A stretch of 64,000 bases of DNA from Leeia speluncae (GTDB taxonomy: Bacteria; Pseudomonadota; Gammaproteobacteria; Burkholderiales; Leeiaceae). Location: positions 62,001 to 126,000 of the forward strand of contig NZ_JAJBZT010000003.1 in NCBI RefSeq assembly GCF_020564625.1, given 5' to 3'. The notes beneath the pieces are model-generated. The model was not told the DNA's origin and ran no database searches. It saw only the letters and a list, made by a program, of their open reading frames with translations. Each line of letters starts with the position of its first letter. The first letter of the stretch is position 1. Shown here piece after piece: positions 45,034 to 53,831 of this stretch. A program made the position numbers and the translations under genes.

Positions 45034-46479
45034 ATGTTTCAGACCGCTTGTCCCTCTTGTGGGGCACCCGTTTCATTTCGCTCAGCAACATCCGCGATGG
45101 CAGTATGCGAATATTGTCAAACCACGATATTGCAACATGGTGCTTCAGTCGAAATGGCCGGCAAAATGTCGGCCATTCTAGAGGACTACTCACCAATACA
45201 AATAGGTACAAGTGGCATCTTTAACGGCAATGCCTTCCAAACGATTGGGCGTATTCAGCTTCGATACGAAGATGGCTTCTGGAATGAGTGGTACATCTGG
45301 TTTGATGATGGCACGACAGGCTGGCTATCAGATGCTAGTAATCAGTTTGTCATTACCCTTTCTGATGGCGAAGTAAGCAATCCACCCACCTTTGAATCGC
45401 TCATTCCGGGAAGCATTTTCTCGCACAAACAGTCCTTATTTATTGCTAGCGATGTTCGCACTGCACGCTGCACGTCCGGCGAAGGTGAATTACCGTTTGT
45501 CGTCGCAGAAGGTTGGGAGTTGAAGGCTGCTGATTTTCGCTCCAGAAACCTCTTTCTGACGCTCGATTATAGCGAATCAACCTCGCCAGAATGCTTTGTC
45601 GGTAAGGCCGGATCTGTTGAGGAGTTCAAACTACAGAATTTACGTACAGACGACATCATTGCGGAAAAAGCTGGTCGAATCAAAAATAAACTAAGTAGTC
45701 TTAGTTGCCCGGCTTGCGGTAGTGCTATCCAATTTGTTCCTGGCGTTGCCGCTCAGTTGGTTTGTCCTTCGTGCCAGTCCACGATCGACGCCACACCAGA
45801 ACAAGCGGTGATCCTATCCAAAAAGAAAGCAGAAGCATCGGTCTTTTCGACGCTGAAATTAGGGGATGTTGCCACCATACTTGGCATTAAATACACCTTA
45901 ATTGGCTGCATGCGATGCCTAGAAGTAGGCGAAGAGAATAGCAACTGGTGGGAATACCTACTCTTCCATCCAAGGAAAGGTTTTCTCTGGTTGGTTGAGT
46001 CAGATTCGGGATGGGAACAGGTAAACGTGCTGAACAACTGGCCTGCAAAACAATCAGGCAAAGAAGTGAATTACAACAGCCTAAGTTATCAGCATTTATA
46101 TGACTACCAATCCAAAGTCACATACGCAGCTGGGGCATTTAACTGGCGTGTCAATATTGGAGACACCTCACACATCAGCGATTTTGGTAAAGGTGATCAA
46201 AAGCTAACCCTAGAAAAAACAGAGAATGAGCTATCTTGGAGCTTAGCAAAAAAATTACCGGCTAAAACCGTTGGCGCATGGTTTGGTCAAACGCTAGAAG
46301 AAACGGCCCAATCAACAGAGGACAACTCAGCTGAATTAATAGAAATCGCAAAGGTCTTTTCTTTCCTGTTTGTCATGGCAAACGTTGTACTCCAAGATGA
46401 GCTAGCCATTGGCACCATCATTTTGGGACTCGTACTGCTATGGATCCCTGTGCTATTTGCTAAACTAATAGTGAAGTAA
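45034..46479 (+). CDS. DUF4178 protein with two zinc ribbons
   Basis: The 481-residue protein has an N-terminal zinc ribbon (Cys6/Cys9...Cys25/Cys28), a DUF4178 domain (about 45-190), a second ribbon (Cys225/Cys228...Cys244/Cys247), a second DUF4178-like domain (about 270-420) and two C-terminal membrane spans near 440-478. The ribbon-plus-DUF4178 unit is thus duplicated. The function is unknown. Its start is 7 bp after the SPFH gene, so it is co-transcribed. Confidence 0.87.
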   Translation: MFQTACPSCGAPVSFRSATSAMAVCEYCQTTILQHGASVEMAGKMSAILEDYSPIQIGTSGIFNGNAFQTIGRIQLRYEDGFWNEWYIWFDDGTTGWLSDASNQFVITLSDGEVSNPPTFESLIPGSIFSHKQSLFIASDVRTARCTSGEGELPFVVAEGWELKAADFRSRNLFLTLDYSESTSPECFVGKAGSVEEFKLQNLRTDDIIAEKAGRIKNKLSSLSCPACGSAIQFVPGVAAQLVCPSCQSTIDATPEQAVILSKKKAEASVFSTLKLGDVATILGIKYTLIGCMRCLEVGEENSNWWEYLLFHPRKGFLWLVESDSGWEQVNVLNNWPAKQSGKEVNYNSLSYQHLYDYQSKVTYAAGAFNWRVNIGDTSHISDFGKGDQKLTLEKTENELSWSLAKKLPAKTVGAWFGQTLEETAQSTEDNSAELIEIAKVFSFLFVMANVVLQDELAIGTIILGLVLLWIPVLFAKLIVK

Positions 46480-46481
46480 CG

Positions 46482-46649
46482 ATGACGAAACTGGTTTATA
46501 TTCTTTACGCTATCGCCATTTCTTGCAGCTTGACGCTCTACAACGTCAAAACAAATAACGATCACTCAACCTACAGAAGCTGGGGGCGAAGTGGCAGTAA
46601 CTCAGGCATGTCTAGTGGCGACTGGTATTCGGGTGGACATCACAAATAG
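46482..46649 (+). CDS. 55-residue membrane-anchored Ser/Gly/His-rich protein
   Basis: An ATG lies 2 nt after the DUF4178 stop. The product begins MTKLVYILYAIAISCSLTLY, a single hydrophobic segment that could be a signal anchor. It then has a 35-residue polar tail rich in Ser, Gly, Trp and His, ending WYSGGHHK. The position and coupling make it the fourth gene of the operon. I recognise no family, but the tail recalls small proteins that end such clusters. Confidence 0.65.
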   Translation: MTKLVYILYAIAISCSLTLYNVKTNNDHSTYRSWGRSGSNSGMSSGDWYSGGHHK

Positions 46650-46665
46650 CCCCACGATGCGACGA

Positions 46666-47274
46666 TTAGTGGTGGTGGGTAATCGCCACCACCATGAGTT
46701 GTAGTTGCGACTGACTAACCACGTCCCTATCTCTATTCACCGACTTTGATAGCCCTGTATGGTGAGACATCAACAGACCATGCAAACTATTAAATAAATA
46801 CAGCAATTGATCGGGTAGTTTCTCTGTTGCAACCGCCCTGCCTTCTTGCAAGCGAACCAACAGCAGTCTGGCCAAAGCAACTACTCGTAAAATCTGAAAC
46901 TGTAATAATCTGGCGATGTCAGCCAGTGGTGTTCTCAAAAATGCCCGGTGCCAAAAAGGACGTCGCATAATAAACACATATAGATTAAAGCGGGCATTTA
47001 CAAAAGCTAAATACGCACTTAATACATCCAATAATGAATGATGGGCAGGATTTTTTAATAGCTCGGCTAGTTCGCGATAATATCGCAAGCAGACAAACAG
47101 CATTACTTCGTCTTTTGACTGAAAGCATTTATAGACATTGCCTACAGACATATCTACACGCCTTGCCAAGTCCATCATGGTGAGGTCTTCAGAAGTAGAC
47201 CTCAACATTTCTTGCCAAGCCGCCTCTAAAATATTCTGACGAAATAACACCATATTGCGCTTTGGTCGAACCAT
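46666..47274 (-). CDS. TetR-family transcriptional regulator
   Basis: The 202-residue protein has an N-terminal TetR helix-turn-helix (FRQNILEAAWQEMLRSTSEDLTMMDLARRVDMSVGNVYKCFQSKDEVM, about residues 10-60) and a helical ligand domain rich in Arg and Leu. It is convergent with the polyamine/SPFH operon and divergent from plsY (139-bp spacer). Its target and ligand are unknown; fatty-acid or envelope genes are possible. Confidence 0.88.
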   Translation of the reverse strand: MVRPKRNMVLFRQNILEAAWQEMLRSTSEDLTMMDLARRVDMSVGNVYKCFQSKDEVMLFVCLRYYRELAELLKNPAHHSLLDVLSAYLAFVNARFNLYVFIMRRPFWHRAFLRTPLADIARLLQFQILRVVALARLLLVRLQEGRAVATEKLPDQLLYLFNSLHGLLMSHHTGLSKSVNRDRDVVSQSQLQLMVVAITHHH

Positions 47275-47413
47275 CTAACAGCACACTCCCTGATGAAATA
47301 CCACTTAGATCATTGATAGAAAACAACGAAAGCACTACATTACGTCAATCTACTTTGGTCTACTGCAAAAATCACTTACAATCGACCGTTAGTCTTAGAT
47401 TTTAAGGGATTTT

Positions 47414-48016
47414 ATGATGGCAGCAACCGGGTTTGCGATACTCGCCTATCTAATTGGATCAATTTCTTTTGCGATTATCACCAGCAAATTATTTAAACTA
47501 CCCGACCCACGCTCCTTTGGATCTAAAAACCCCGGCGCCACCAATATGCTGCGCACAGGGAATAAAACCGCTGCAGCGTTAACTCTGCTAGGGGATGCAG
47601 CAAAAGGCTGGTTAGCAGTGTTTATTGCTCAATCTTTTGCAGCCAGCTATCAATTAAATGACGAAGCAATCGCCACAGTCATTCTCGCCACTATTTTAGG
47701 ACATATGTGGCCAGTCTTCTTTAACTTTTATGGTGGTAAGGGTGTTGCTACTGCTTTAGGCATTTTAATCGCCGTGAATCCACCCCTAGGACTCAGTTGC
47801 TTAGGTGTCTGGCTAGTTGTACTTAAAGTCAGTAAGATATCCTCTCTATCTGCGCTTAGTGCAGCCATTTGCGCCCCTATTTTTACCTATATCGCCATCG
47901 GTAACAAACCTCAACTTTATGCAATTGTTGCAGTTTCTTGCCTACTTATTTATCGCCACAAACGAAACATTAAAGATCTGCTTAAAGGCAGCGAAAGCAA
48001 AGTCAGCAAGACATAA
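47414..48016 (+). CDS. plsY: Acyl-phosphate:glycerol-3-phosphate acyltransferase PlsY
   Basis: The 200-residue inner-membrane protein has five spans. The PlsY motifs GSKNPGATNMLRTGNK (residues 36-51) and GHMWPVFFNFYGGKGVATALG (about 96-116) are clear. It transfers the acyl group of acyl-phosphate to glycerol-3-phosphate, the first step of phospholipid synthesis. AAGGGA precedes the start; the second ATG (47417) is an alternative. It is monocistronic with a strong terminator. Confidence 0.97.
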   Translation: MMAATGFAILAYLIGSISFAIITSKLFKLPDPRSFGSKNPGATNMLRTGNKTAAALTLLGDAAKGWLAVFIAQSFAASYQLNDEAIATVILATILGHMWPVFFNFYGGKGVATALGILIAVNPPLGLSCLGVWLVVLKVSKISSLSALSAAICAPIFTYIAIGNKPQLYAIVAVSCLLIYRHKRNIKDLLKGSESKVSKT

Positions 48017-48033
48017 TCCATCAATGTTCAAAT

Positions 48034-48062
48034 AAAAAAGCGCGAATAAATCGCGCTTTTTT
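48034..48062 (+). terminator. Bidirectional terminator between plsY and fimV
   Basis: AAAAAAGCGCGA and TCGCGCTTTTTT form a 12-bp perfect stem with a 5-nt ATAAA loop. It serves both convergent genes. Confidence 0.92.
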
Positions 48063-48095
48063 ATTTCCTAGATAAACTCAGTCAGGCCACCGCCA

Positions 48096-50225
48096 TTATT
48101 TATCTTTTTTAGCGGGGTCATCAGGCAAATCTAGAGACAAATCTAAGTCAATATTCGAATAATCAATCTGCTCAGCAAATACGTCATTTTCTGCATCTAC
48201 ATCAGCCTCTTTTACTTGAGGCGCTAAAGAGATGCCACTAAACTCAAATTCAAGCGCATCCTGAGGGGCTGGTGTTAATTCTACTGCCTCAGGGGTTAGC
48301 TCTACAGGGCTATTCGGGGCGCTAGTTTCTGGCAGTAATACCGGCTCGAAAATGTCTAACACATCCCCATCTTCAACTACCTGACCTTTAGGAGACACGT
48401 CTTCTTGCGCATCATCCGTTAACCAAACAGATTCAAAAGGCAATTCATTTGTATCTACCTGTTTTGTTGCCAGCGGATCGGTATCTAACGACGCAGCTGT
48501 CAGTCCTTCACTGCCTTCATTACTCGCCAAGTCTAAGTCCAACGCAGCATCTAAAGCAGCAATATCATCTTCACTTTGCTTTTGATGCGCAGCAGATGCA
48601 CGTAGTTCATTTTGCATATTTACCACTTGATCCCATAGCGGCAAACCGAATGCAATTTCTTTGAACTGAACCGCCAACGCATCAAACTCATCGACCATTT
48701 GATTTTGCTTGTATACATCAAACAGCATAATCCACAAATCTAGGTGGTATTGGTTTTTGTCGATCTCTTCTTTGAGCAGCGATACAGCATGATCGACCCA
48801 GCCGTGAGCCAAAAACACCTGTGCTTCCTCTACCGCCCAGCGCTCAGAATCCTCAACCAAAATACTACTAGAACGACTTACATCAGCGGTAAAGTCATTT
48901 GAAACATCTTCAACGGCTGGCTTACCAGTTGTTGCATAGTCTGAGTCTAAGGCATCCGCAGGTAGAATGAGGCTTTGAGCGCCAGTAAATCCATCGTCAG
49001 CAACTGGCGGCACATAATCATCAAAGGACCACTCATTAGACTGTTTACGCTGGCGATACACATAATAGCCACCACCAGCCACACCAATAAGCAGTAATCC
49101 ACCAACCATCATCCACCAAAAGTCTGATGGTAATCCGATGTGCCAATTGGAGAATACAGATGTTTGCGAAGCGCTTTCTTCTGATGCGGGTGAGGTAGCG
49201 GCAACCACAGGTCGATTATTTCGAATCGCATCCATTTCTTGATGAACTTGCTTTAATTGTGTCTGCAAGTCAATCAGATAAGATAGCTGATCATCCGAAT
49301 TAATTAACTGTAATTTTTGCTTTAAGGCTTCTTTTTCAGCAGGTGTTAAATTTTTAGTTGATGGTGCAAGCGAATAGGAAAGCTTTAATGAAAAATCATC
49401 ATTGCCCGACTCTGCGGAAGACAACTCTAAACGATCTGTTGGCTGAACATTTTCTGGAGCGACATTTGCAGCAGAGGGAGCTGCAACCACAGGCTTAGAG
49501 ACCGTTTGCGTAGGCGCGGGTTTAGGTGCCTGCGGTTTAATACGCTCTGCTGCTGTTTTTACTTTGACTAAATAAATTCTTCGCCCAGACTCCAACACCT
49601 CATTTGCATTAGCAACATCAGGGTATCTTGAAAGCATTTGCCGAACAAAGGCATCTTGAGCCGCTGGATCATTCGCATAGATGGCTGCTGCAATACTTTG
49701 AAATGTATCCCCATTACGAGCAACACGCAAACGGCCAGGAAAACGTTTATCGGTTGCTTTAACCGAAGGGGTAGCTAGCACTTTCGGCGCTTGAGCAGCC
49801 TCCACAACGGAAGGCGGATCTAGCAATATGGGATATTCACGACTAATCGTGCTAGTGCTATTACAATTTACCGAGATAGCCAAACGAACTAGTGGCTCAT
49901 CGATCCGGTTACTCGTATGAATAACGATATTGCTGATATTTTTGTTTCGTTGAACCGTTAAGCTAGCTTGACGAATATAAGTAGAATCTTGCCGGCCCTC
50001 TTGTAAGAGACGGACACATGCAGCATCTAAAACTTCATCATCTTTTAGTTTGACGGGGATGACCGCAGAAAAGGGGTATCCCAGAGAAGACTTAACTTGG
50101 ATATCTCCAAGTTGTAAAGCAACCACATCCGCGCTCGCAATTGCAGAAACAACAAATACGGCCAACCTCTTTAATAGAGATACCGTTGTCGTATTATTTG
50201 CCTTGGAAGCACGTTCAGTTGCCAT
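48096..50225 (-). CDS. fimV: FimV-family pilus/peptidoglycan-binding protein
   Basis: The 709-residue protein has a signal (about residues 17-36), a FimV N-terminal domain (LQLGDIQVKSSLGYPFSAVIPV), a LysM peptidoglycan-binding domain (about 165-220), a predicted coiled coil near 290-340, a membrane span (WWMMVGGLLLIGVAGGGYYVY) and a long acidic cytoplasmic tail with TPR-like helices and FimV C-terminal motifs. In Pseudomonas and Neisseria, FimV/TspA supports type IV pilus assembly and polar localisation. It is monocistronic. Confidence 0.9.
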   Translation of the reverse strand: MATERASKANNTTTVSLLKRLAVFVVSAIASADVVALQLGDIQVKSSLGYPFSAVIPVKLKDDEVLDAACVRLLQEGRQDSTYIRQASLTVQRNKNISNIVIHTSNRIDEPLVRLAISVNCNSTSTISREYPILLDPPSVVEAAQAPKVLATPSVKATDKRFPGRLRVARNGDTFQSIAAAIYANDPAAQDAFVRQMLSRYPDVANANEVLESGRRIYLVKVKTAAERIKPQAPKPAPTQTVSKPVVAAPSAANVAPENVQPTDRLELSSAESGNDDFSLKLSYSLAPSTKNLTPAEKEALKQKLQLINSDDQLSYLIDLQTQLKQVHQEMDAIRNNRPVVAATSPASEESASQTSVFSNWHIGLPSDFWWMMVGGLLLIGVAGGGYYVYRQRKQSNEWSFDDYVPPVADDGFTGAQSLILPADALDSDYATTGKPAVEDVSNDFTADVSRSSSILVEDSERWAVEEAQVFLAHGWVDHAVSLLKEEIDKNQYHLDLWIMLFDVYKQNQMVDEFDALAVQFKEIAFGLPLWDQVVNMQNELRASAAHQKQSEDDIAALDAALDLDLASNEGSEGLTAASLDTDPLATKQVDTNELPFESVWLTDDAQEDVSPKGQVVEDGDVLDIFEPVLLPETSAPNSPVELTPEAVELTPAPQDALEFEFSGISLAPQVKEADVDAENDVFAEQIDYSNIDLDLSLDLPDDPAKKDK

Positions 50226-50304
50226 TTACCCACAGATATAATTAATCAATGCTGCATTATTAGCGACAAATGCCAGTGATTCAATAGCATTGGTAATATA
50301 AATC

Positions 50305-50317
50305 GATAATTATTATC
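50305..50317 (-). promoter_or_regulatory. Fur-like core motif upstream of fimV
   Basis: GATAATTATTATC resembles the right two-thirds of a Fur box, but the full 19 bp match only about 14 positions. It lies 80 bp before fimV, inside a 312-bp gene-free spacer (50226-50537). The rest of that spacer shows only the tRNA terminator and AT-rich sequence. Confidence 0.25.
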
Positions 50318-50491
50318 AAATTCACGCTACATCAGTTGCGTATTGCGATAATTTCGACCCAATAAAGCATTGAAGCACCATCCCTCTTTTCGTTTTCGCA
50401 ATCTACTGACTAGAGAAGAATGAGAGTACGTTGAAAGAAAGACATTTCATCATTAGATATGACAAAAAGAGCCGAATGACGATATAAAGAT

Positions 50492-50528
50492 AAAAAAAAA
50501 GCCCAGACAAATTGTCTGAGCATTTTTT
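50492..50528 (-). terminator. Terminator downstream of tRNA-Thr
   Basis: CAGACAA and TTGTCTG form a perfect stem flanked by GCC/AGC and long A and T runs. It lies 10 nt beyond the tRNA 3' end. Confidence 0.85.
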
Positions 50529-50537
50529 ATAGTTTGT

Positions 50538-50613
50538 TGGTGCCGGTTAGAGGAATCGAACCACTGACCTTCGCTTTACAAGAGCGCTGCTCTACCTGCT
50601 GAGCTAAACCGGC
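50538..50613 (-). tRNA. tRNA-Thr (UGU anticodon)
   Basis: The 76-nt gene folds as a cloverleaf: acceptor GCCGGTT/AACCGGC, D-arm AGCTCAGCAGGTAGAGC, anticodon loop CTTGTAA with anticodon TGT, and T-loop GTTCGAATC. CCA is encoded. It starts 19 nt after the sspB stop on the same strand, so it is probably transcribed with sspA-sspB as well as, or instead of, from its own promoter. Confidence 0.95.
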
Positions 50614-50632
50614 CTCAAATCAAACTAGAACG

Positions 50633-51034
50633 CTATTTTACTAATCTAAGGCCTGGTTGTAAAGTACTTTTTTCATCTTTTTTATTATTTTCTTCAAAAT
50701 CTGCATTTGGTGTGTCATCGGTGTCATCCACCTCAAACATCATGCCCGTACCAGACTCTCTAGAATAGATCGCTTTAATTCTTGCAACAGGAATATACAA
50801 CTCTTGCGCCACACCACCAAAGCGAGCCGAGAAAGAGATGCTATCGTTATCCATCATTAGACGTTGAACGGCACTAGCGCCAATATTGAGAACAATCTCA
50901 CCCTCTTTGACAAACTGCATAGGAACACGAGTCTGAGCAGAGACTGCAACAACAATATGCGGCGTTTCGCCTTGGTCGCAACACCACTCATGCAAAGCAC
51001 GAATAAAGTATGGAGTAGTTGATAGCATCTTCAA
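50633..51034 (-). CDS. sspB: ClpXP adaptor SspB
   Basis: The 133-residue protein has the SspB core (PYFIRALHEWCCDQGETPHIVV, then FSARFGGVAQELYIPVARIKAIYSRE), a flexible acidic linker (DDTDDTPNADFEENN) and a C-terminal ClpX-docking peptide PGLRLVK like the E. coli XB motif. It carries ssrA-tagged proteins to ClpXP. It follows sspA with a 6-bp gap, the classical sspAB operon. Confidence 0.96.
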   Translation of the reverse strand: MKMLSTTPYFIRALHEWCCDQGETPHIVVAVSAQTRVPMQFVKEGEIVLNIGASAVQRLMMDNDSISFSARFGGVAQELYIPVARIKAIYSRESGTGMMFEVDDTDDTPNADFEENNKKDEKSTLQPGLRLVK

Positions 51035-51040
51035 TCCTAA

Positions 51041-51637
51041 TTATTTTCTCATCGCTTTTTCAGATGCAGTTAGCGAGTCAATAAATGCCTGACGGCTAAA
51101 CAAACGCTCGGCATACTTCAGCACTGGCGCAGCAGATTTTGGCAACTCAATACCATAATGCTCTAAACGCCATAGTAGTGGAGCAATTGCAACGTCTAGC
51201 ATCGAGAACTCTTCACCTAACATAAATTTCTGTTTAGTGAAGATAGGCGCTAACAAAGAAAGTCCGTCACGAATAGATGCTTTCGATTTCTCCGCATCGC
51301 CCTCGCCCTTCTCTAAAGCTTCAACATGGACGAATAATTCTTTCTCAAAACGATACAAGAACAAACGTGCACGTGCGCGCATGATTGGATCAGCAGGCAT
51401 TAATTGAGGATGAGGGAAACGCTCATCAATATACTCATTAATGATATTAGACTCATGCAAGATCAAATCGCGCTCAACCAAGACTGGTACTTGGTTGTAT
51501 GGGTTCATCACTGCTAGATCTTCTGGCTTATTATGGATATCCACATCATTAATCTGAAAGTCCATGCCTTTTTCAAATAAAACGATACGGCAGCGGTGGC
51601 TAAATGGACATGTGGTTCCAGAATATAAAGTCATCAT
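51041..51637 (-). CDS. sspA: Stringent starvation protein A, GST fold
   Basis: The 198-residue protein has a thioredoxin-like N-domain (MTLYSGTTCPFSHRCRIVLFEKGMDF) and a helical GST C-domain. SspA binds RNA polymerase and acts in stationary phase and acid tolerance; it has no glutathione activity. It precedes sspB. An upstream terminator separates it from petC. Confidence 0.96.
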   Translation of the reverse strand: MMTLYSGTTCPFSHRCRIVLFEKGMDFQINDVDIHNKPEDLAVMNPYNQVPVLVERDLILHESNIINEYIDERFPHPQLMPADPIMRARARLFLYRFEKELFVHVEALEKGEGDAEKSKASIRDGLSLLAPIFTKQKFMLGEEFSMLDVAIAPLLWRLEHYGIELPKSAAPVLKYAERLFSRQAFIDSLTASEKAMRK

Positions 51638-51733
51638 AATGAGATAGCTTTCGGAAAAGAACTAAAAAAACATTTTACCAAAAAGCGATAGGCAATATCC
51701 AGAACAAATTCACAAGCCATTGTTTTCAAACAG

Positions 51734-51760
51734 AAAAAAGCCGGTTTTACCGGCTTTTTT
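51734..51760 (-). terminator. Terminator after petC
   Basis: AAAAAAGCCGGT and ACCGGCTTTTTT form a 12-bp perfect stem with a TTT loop. It ends the petABC transcript. Confidence 0.92.
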
Positions 51761-51783
51761 CTTTTTCACATTCAACTTAAATA

Positions 51784-52563
51784 TCAGTGAACTTCTTTCC
51801 AGTAGTCACGTTTTAAGAAGTATACGAATGGCAATAGCAACACACCCAAGAAGAACAGGATCGCATAGCCCATCTGCTCACGCAGATTGCGATGAGGCTC
51901 GCCCATCCATACAAGGTAGTTTACTAGATCACCGACTTTCTGATCATAGTCTGCTGTGTTTGCTTTGCCATCTTTGCCAATACTAGTCAATAAGCCAGGT
52001 TTTACTAGCTCTAGCTTTTCTAGCACTTGCACTGTTTGGCCTTCAGCATTTTTTTCAGCCTTAAAGACTGCGTGCTGCTCGCCTTGTAGTTCCCACAACA
52101 CATGTGGCATACCTACCTTATCGAACACGACGTTGTTCCAGCCCGTAGGACGAGAAGAGTCGCGGTAGAAACTACGCAAGTAGGTGTACAACCAATCAGC
52201 ACCACGCGCACGAGCAATAACAGATAAATCTGGTGGCGTTGCACCAAAGAAACCTTTACCGTCCTTTGGGTTCATTGCCACTTTCATTTGATCAGTTACT
52301 TTCTCGCCAGCAAACAACATATTATCTTTGATTTGCTGATCAGGAATACCAATCTCATTTAGACCGTTAAAACGCATTGCTTGTGCAGAGTGGCAAGACA
52401 AACAGTAGTTAACAAATGTCTGTGCACCACGTTGCAACGATACGTTGTCACGCGTATTAACTTCGAACTTGTCTAGCGCAGGACCACCTTCATTTGCCAT
52501 TGCAAATAGTGGTGTCAGGCAAGCAATCGCAAGCAGTTTTTTAGTTATCGACTTGAATTTCAT
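51784..52563 (-). CDS. petC: Cytochrome c1 subunit of the bc1 complex
   Basis: The protein has 259 residues from the ATG at 52563; AAGGG spaced 12 nt before it lies in the petB-petC gap. A signal peptide ends near AMA (residue 23). The heme motif CLSCH spans Cys54-His58, and a C-terminal anchor (LREQMGYAILFFLGVLLLPFVYFLKRDYWKEVH) is present. It accepts electrons from the Rieske protein in the periplasm and passes them to soluble carriers; a HiPIP is encoded at 8.7 kb. Confidence 0.96.
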   Translation of the reverse strand: MKFKSITKKLLAIACLTPLFAMANEGGPALDKFEVNTRDNVSLQRGAQTFVNYCLSCHSAQAMRFNGLNEIGIPDQQIKDNMLFAGEKVTDQMKVAMNPKDGKGFFGATPPDLSVIARARGADWLYTYLRSFYRDSSRPTGWNNVVFDKVGMPHVLWELQGEQHAVFKAEKNAEGQTVQVLEKLELVKPGLLTSIGKDGKANTADYDQKVGDLVNYLVWMGEPHRNLREQMGYAILFFLGVLLLPFVYFLKRDYWKEVH

Positions 52564-52578
52564 GACTGATTCCATCCC

Positions 52579-53826
52579 TTACATAGTCACACGACTTGGC
52601 ACTGGCTTCACCTTGTCAATCTTGGTATAGAAAGGCATTAGGTAGAAGAAGGCAAAGTAGATCACGCTATAGATACGAGCCAATACAGTACGCTCTGGAG
52701 TTGATGGCAATACACCCAAGTAGCCTAAGCCACAGAATGCAACCACAAACAATGCCAAGGCAATTTTCCAAATCGCACCACGGTAGCGAATTGACTTCAC
52801 TGGACTACGATCTAGCCATGGAAGCAGCGCAAAAGACACAACCGCCAAGCCCATTAGAGCAACGCCAGGGAATTGAGAACCAAACAATGGAGGCACTGCG
52901 CGCAAGATTGCATAGAATGGGGTGAAATACCAAACTGGAGCAATATGTGGAGGTGTCTTCAATGGGTCTGCAGGGAAGAAGTTGTTGTCTTCCAGGAAGT
53001 ATCCACCGCCTGTAGGGAAGAAGAACACAATCGCAGAGAACACAACCAAGAACACCACAACGCCATAAATATCTTTGATGGTGTAGTAAGGGTGGCTGTA
53101 GATTGCATCTAGATACAAACCAGTTTTTGGATCTTTAGGTTGTTTCTTCACTTCAACGCCATCTGGGTTGTTAGAACCCACTTCGTGAAGCGCCATTAAG
53201 TGAGCAGCAACTAAGCCGATCAACACAAGCGGCAATGCAATTACGTGAAGCGCAAAGAAACGGTTCAAGGTAACGTCAGAAACAACGTAATCACCACGAA
53301 TCCAGATTGCTAGGTCAGGACCAATGAATGGCACAGAACCGAACAAGTTAACAATCACCTGAGCGCCCCAGAATGACATCTGTCCCCATGGCAATAGGTA
53401 GCCCATGAAAGCCTCACCCATCAACGCCAAGAAGATCATCACACCGAAGATCCAGATTAATTCGCGCGGTGCTTTGTATGAACCATACAAAAGACCACGG
53501 AACATATGCAAATAAACCACAACAAAGAACATCGATGCGCCAGTTGAGTGCATATAGCGAATAATCCATCCGCCCGGCACGTCACGCATGATGTATTCCA
53601 CTGCATAGAATGCAGTTTGCGCATCTGGCTTGTAGTTCATGGTCAAGAAGATACCGGTTACGATCTGAATAACCAGCACCAATGCAGCCAATGAACCAAA
53701 GTAATACCAGAAGTTGAAGTTTTTAGGCGCAGCGTATTTACCCCACTGCTCTTCCCACATTTTTGTTAGCGGGAAACGTGCGTTCACCCAGCCTAACAAC
53801 GCTTCAGCTTTGTTATTGTTCGACAT
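52579..53826 (-). CDS. petB: Cytochrome b subunit of the bc1 complex
   Basis: The 415-residue inner-membrane protein has about eight spans. Heme ligands are His93/His107 and His194/His209. The quinol-site PEWY-type region reads PVWYFTPFYAILRAVPP, with PVWY replacing PEWY as often seen outside mitochondria. It moves electrons across the membrane in the Q cycle. It follows petA with a 5-bp gap and precedes petC. Confidence 0.96.
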   Translation of the reverse strand: MSNNNKAEALLGWVNARFPLTKMWEEQWGKYAAPKNFNFWYYFGSLAALVLVIQIVTGIFLTMNYKPDAQTAFYAVEYIMRDVPGGWIIRYMHSTGASMFFVVVYLHMFRGLLYGSYKAPRELIWIFGVMIFLALMGEAFMGYLLPWGQMSFWGAQVIVNLFGSVPFIGPDLAIWIRGDYVVSDVTLNRFFALHVIALPLVLIGLVAAHLMALHEVGSNNPDGVEVKKQPKDPKTGLYLDAIYSHPYYTIKDIYGVVVFLVVFSAIVFFFPTGGGYFLEDNNFFPADPLKTPPHIAPVWYFTPFYAILRAVPPLFGSQFPGVALMGLAVVSFALLPWLDRSPVKSIRYRGAIWKIALALFVVAFCGLGYLGVLPSTPERTVLARIYSVIYFAFFYLMPFYTKIDKVKPVPSRVTM

Positions 53827-53831
53827 TTAAA

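Noticed and set aside
50299-50317. Fur box for fimV
   Set aside because: Only about 14 of 19 positions match, against 17 of 19 for the FTR1 operon box; it is kept only as a low-confidence site.
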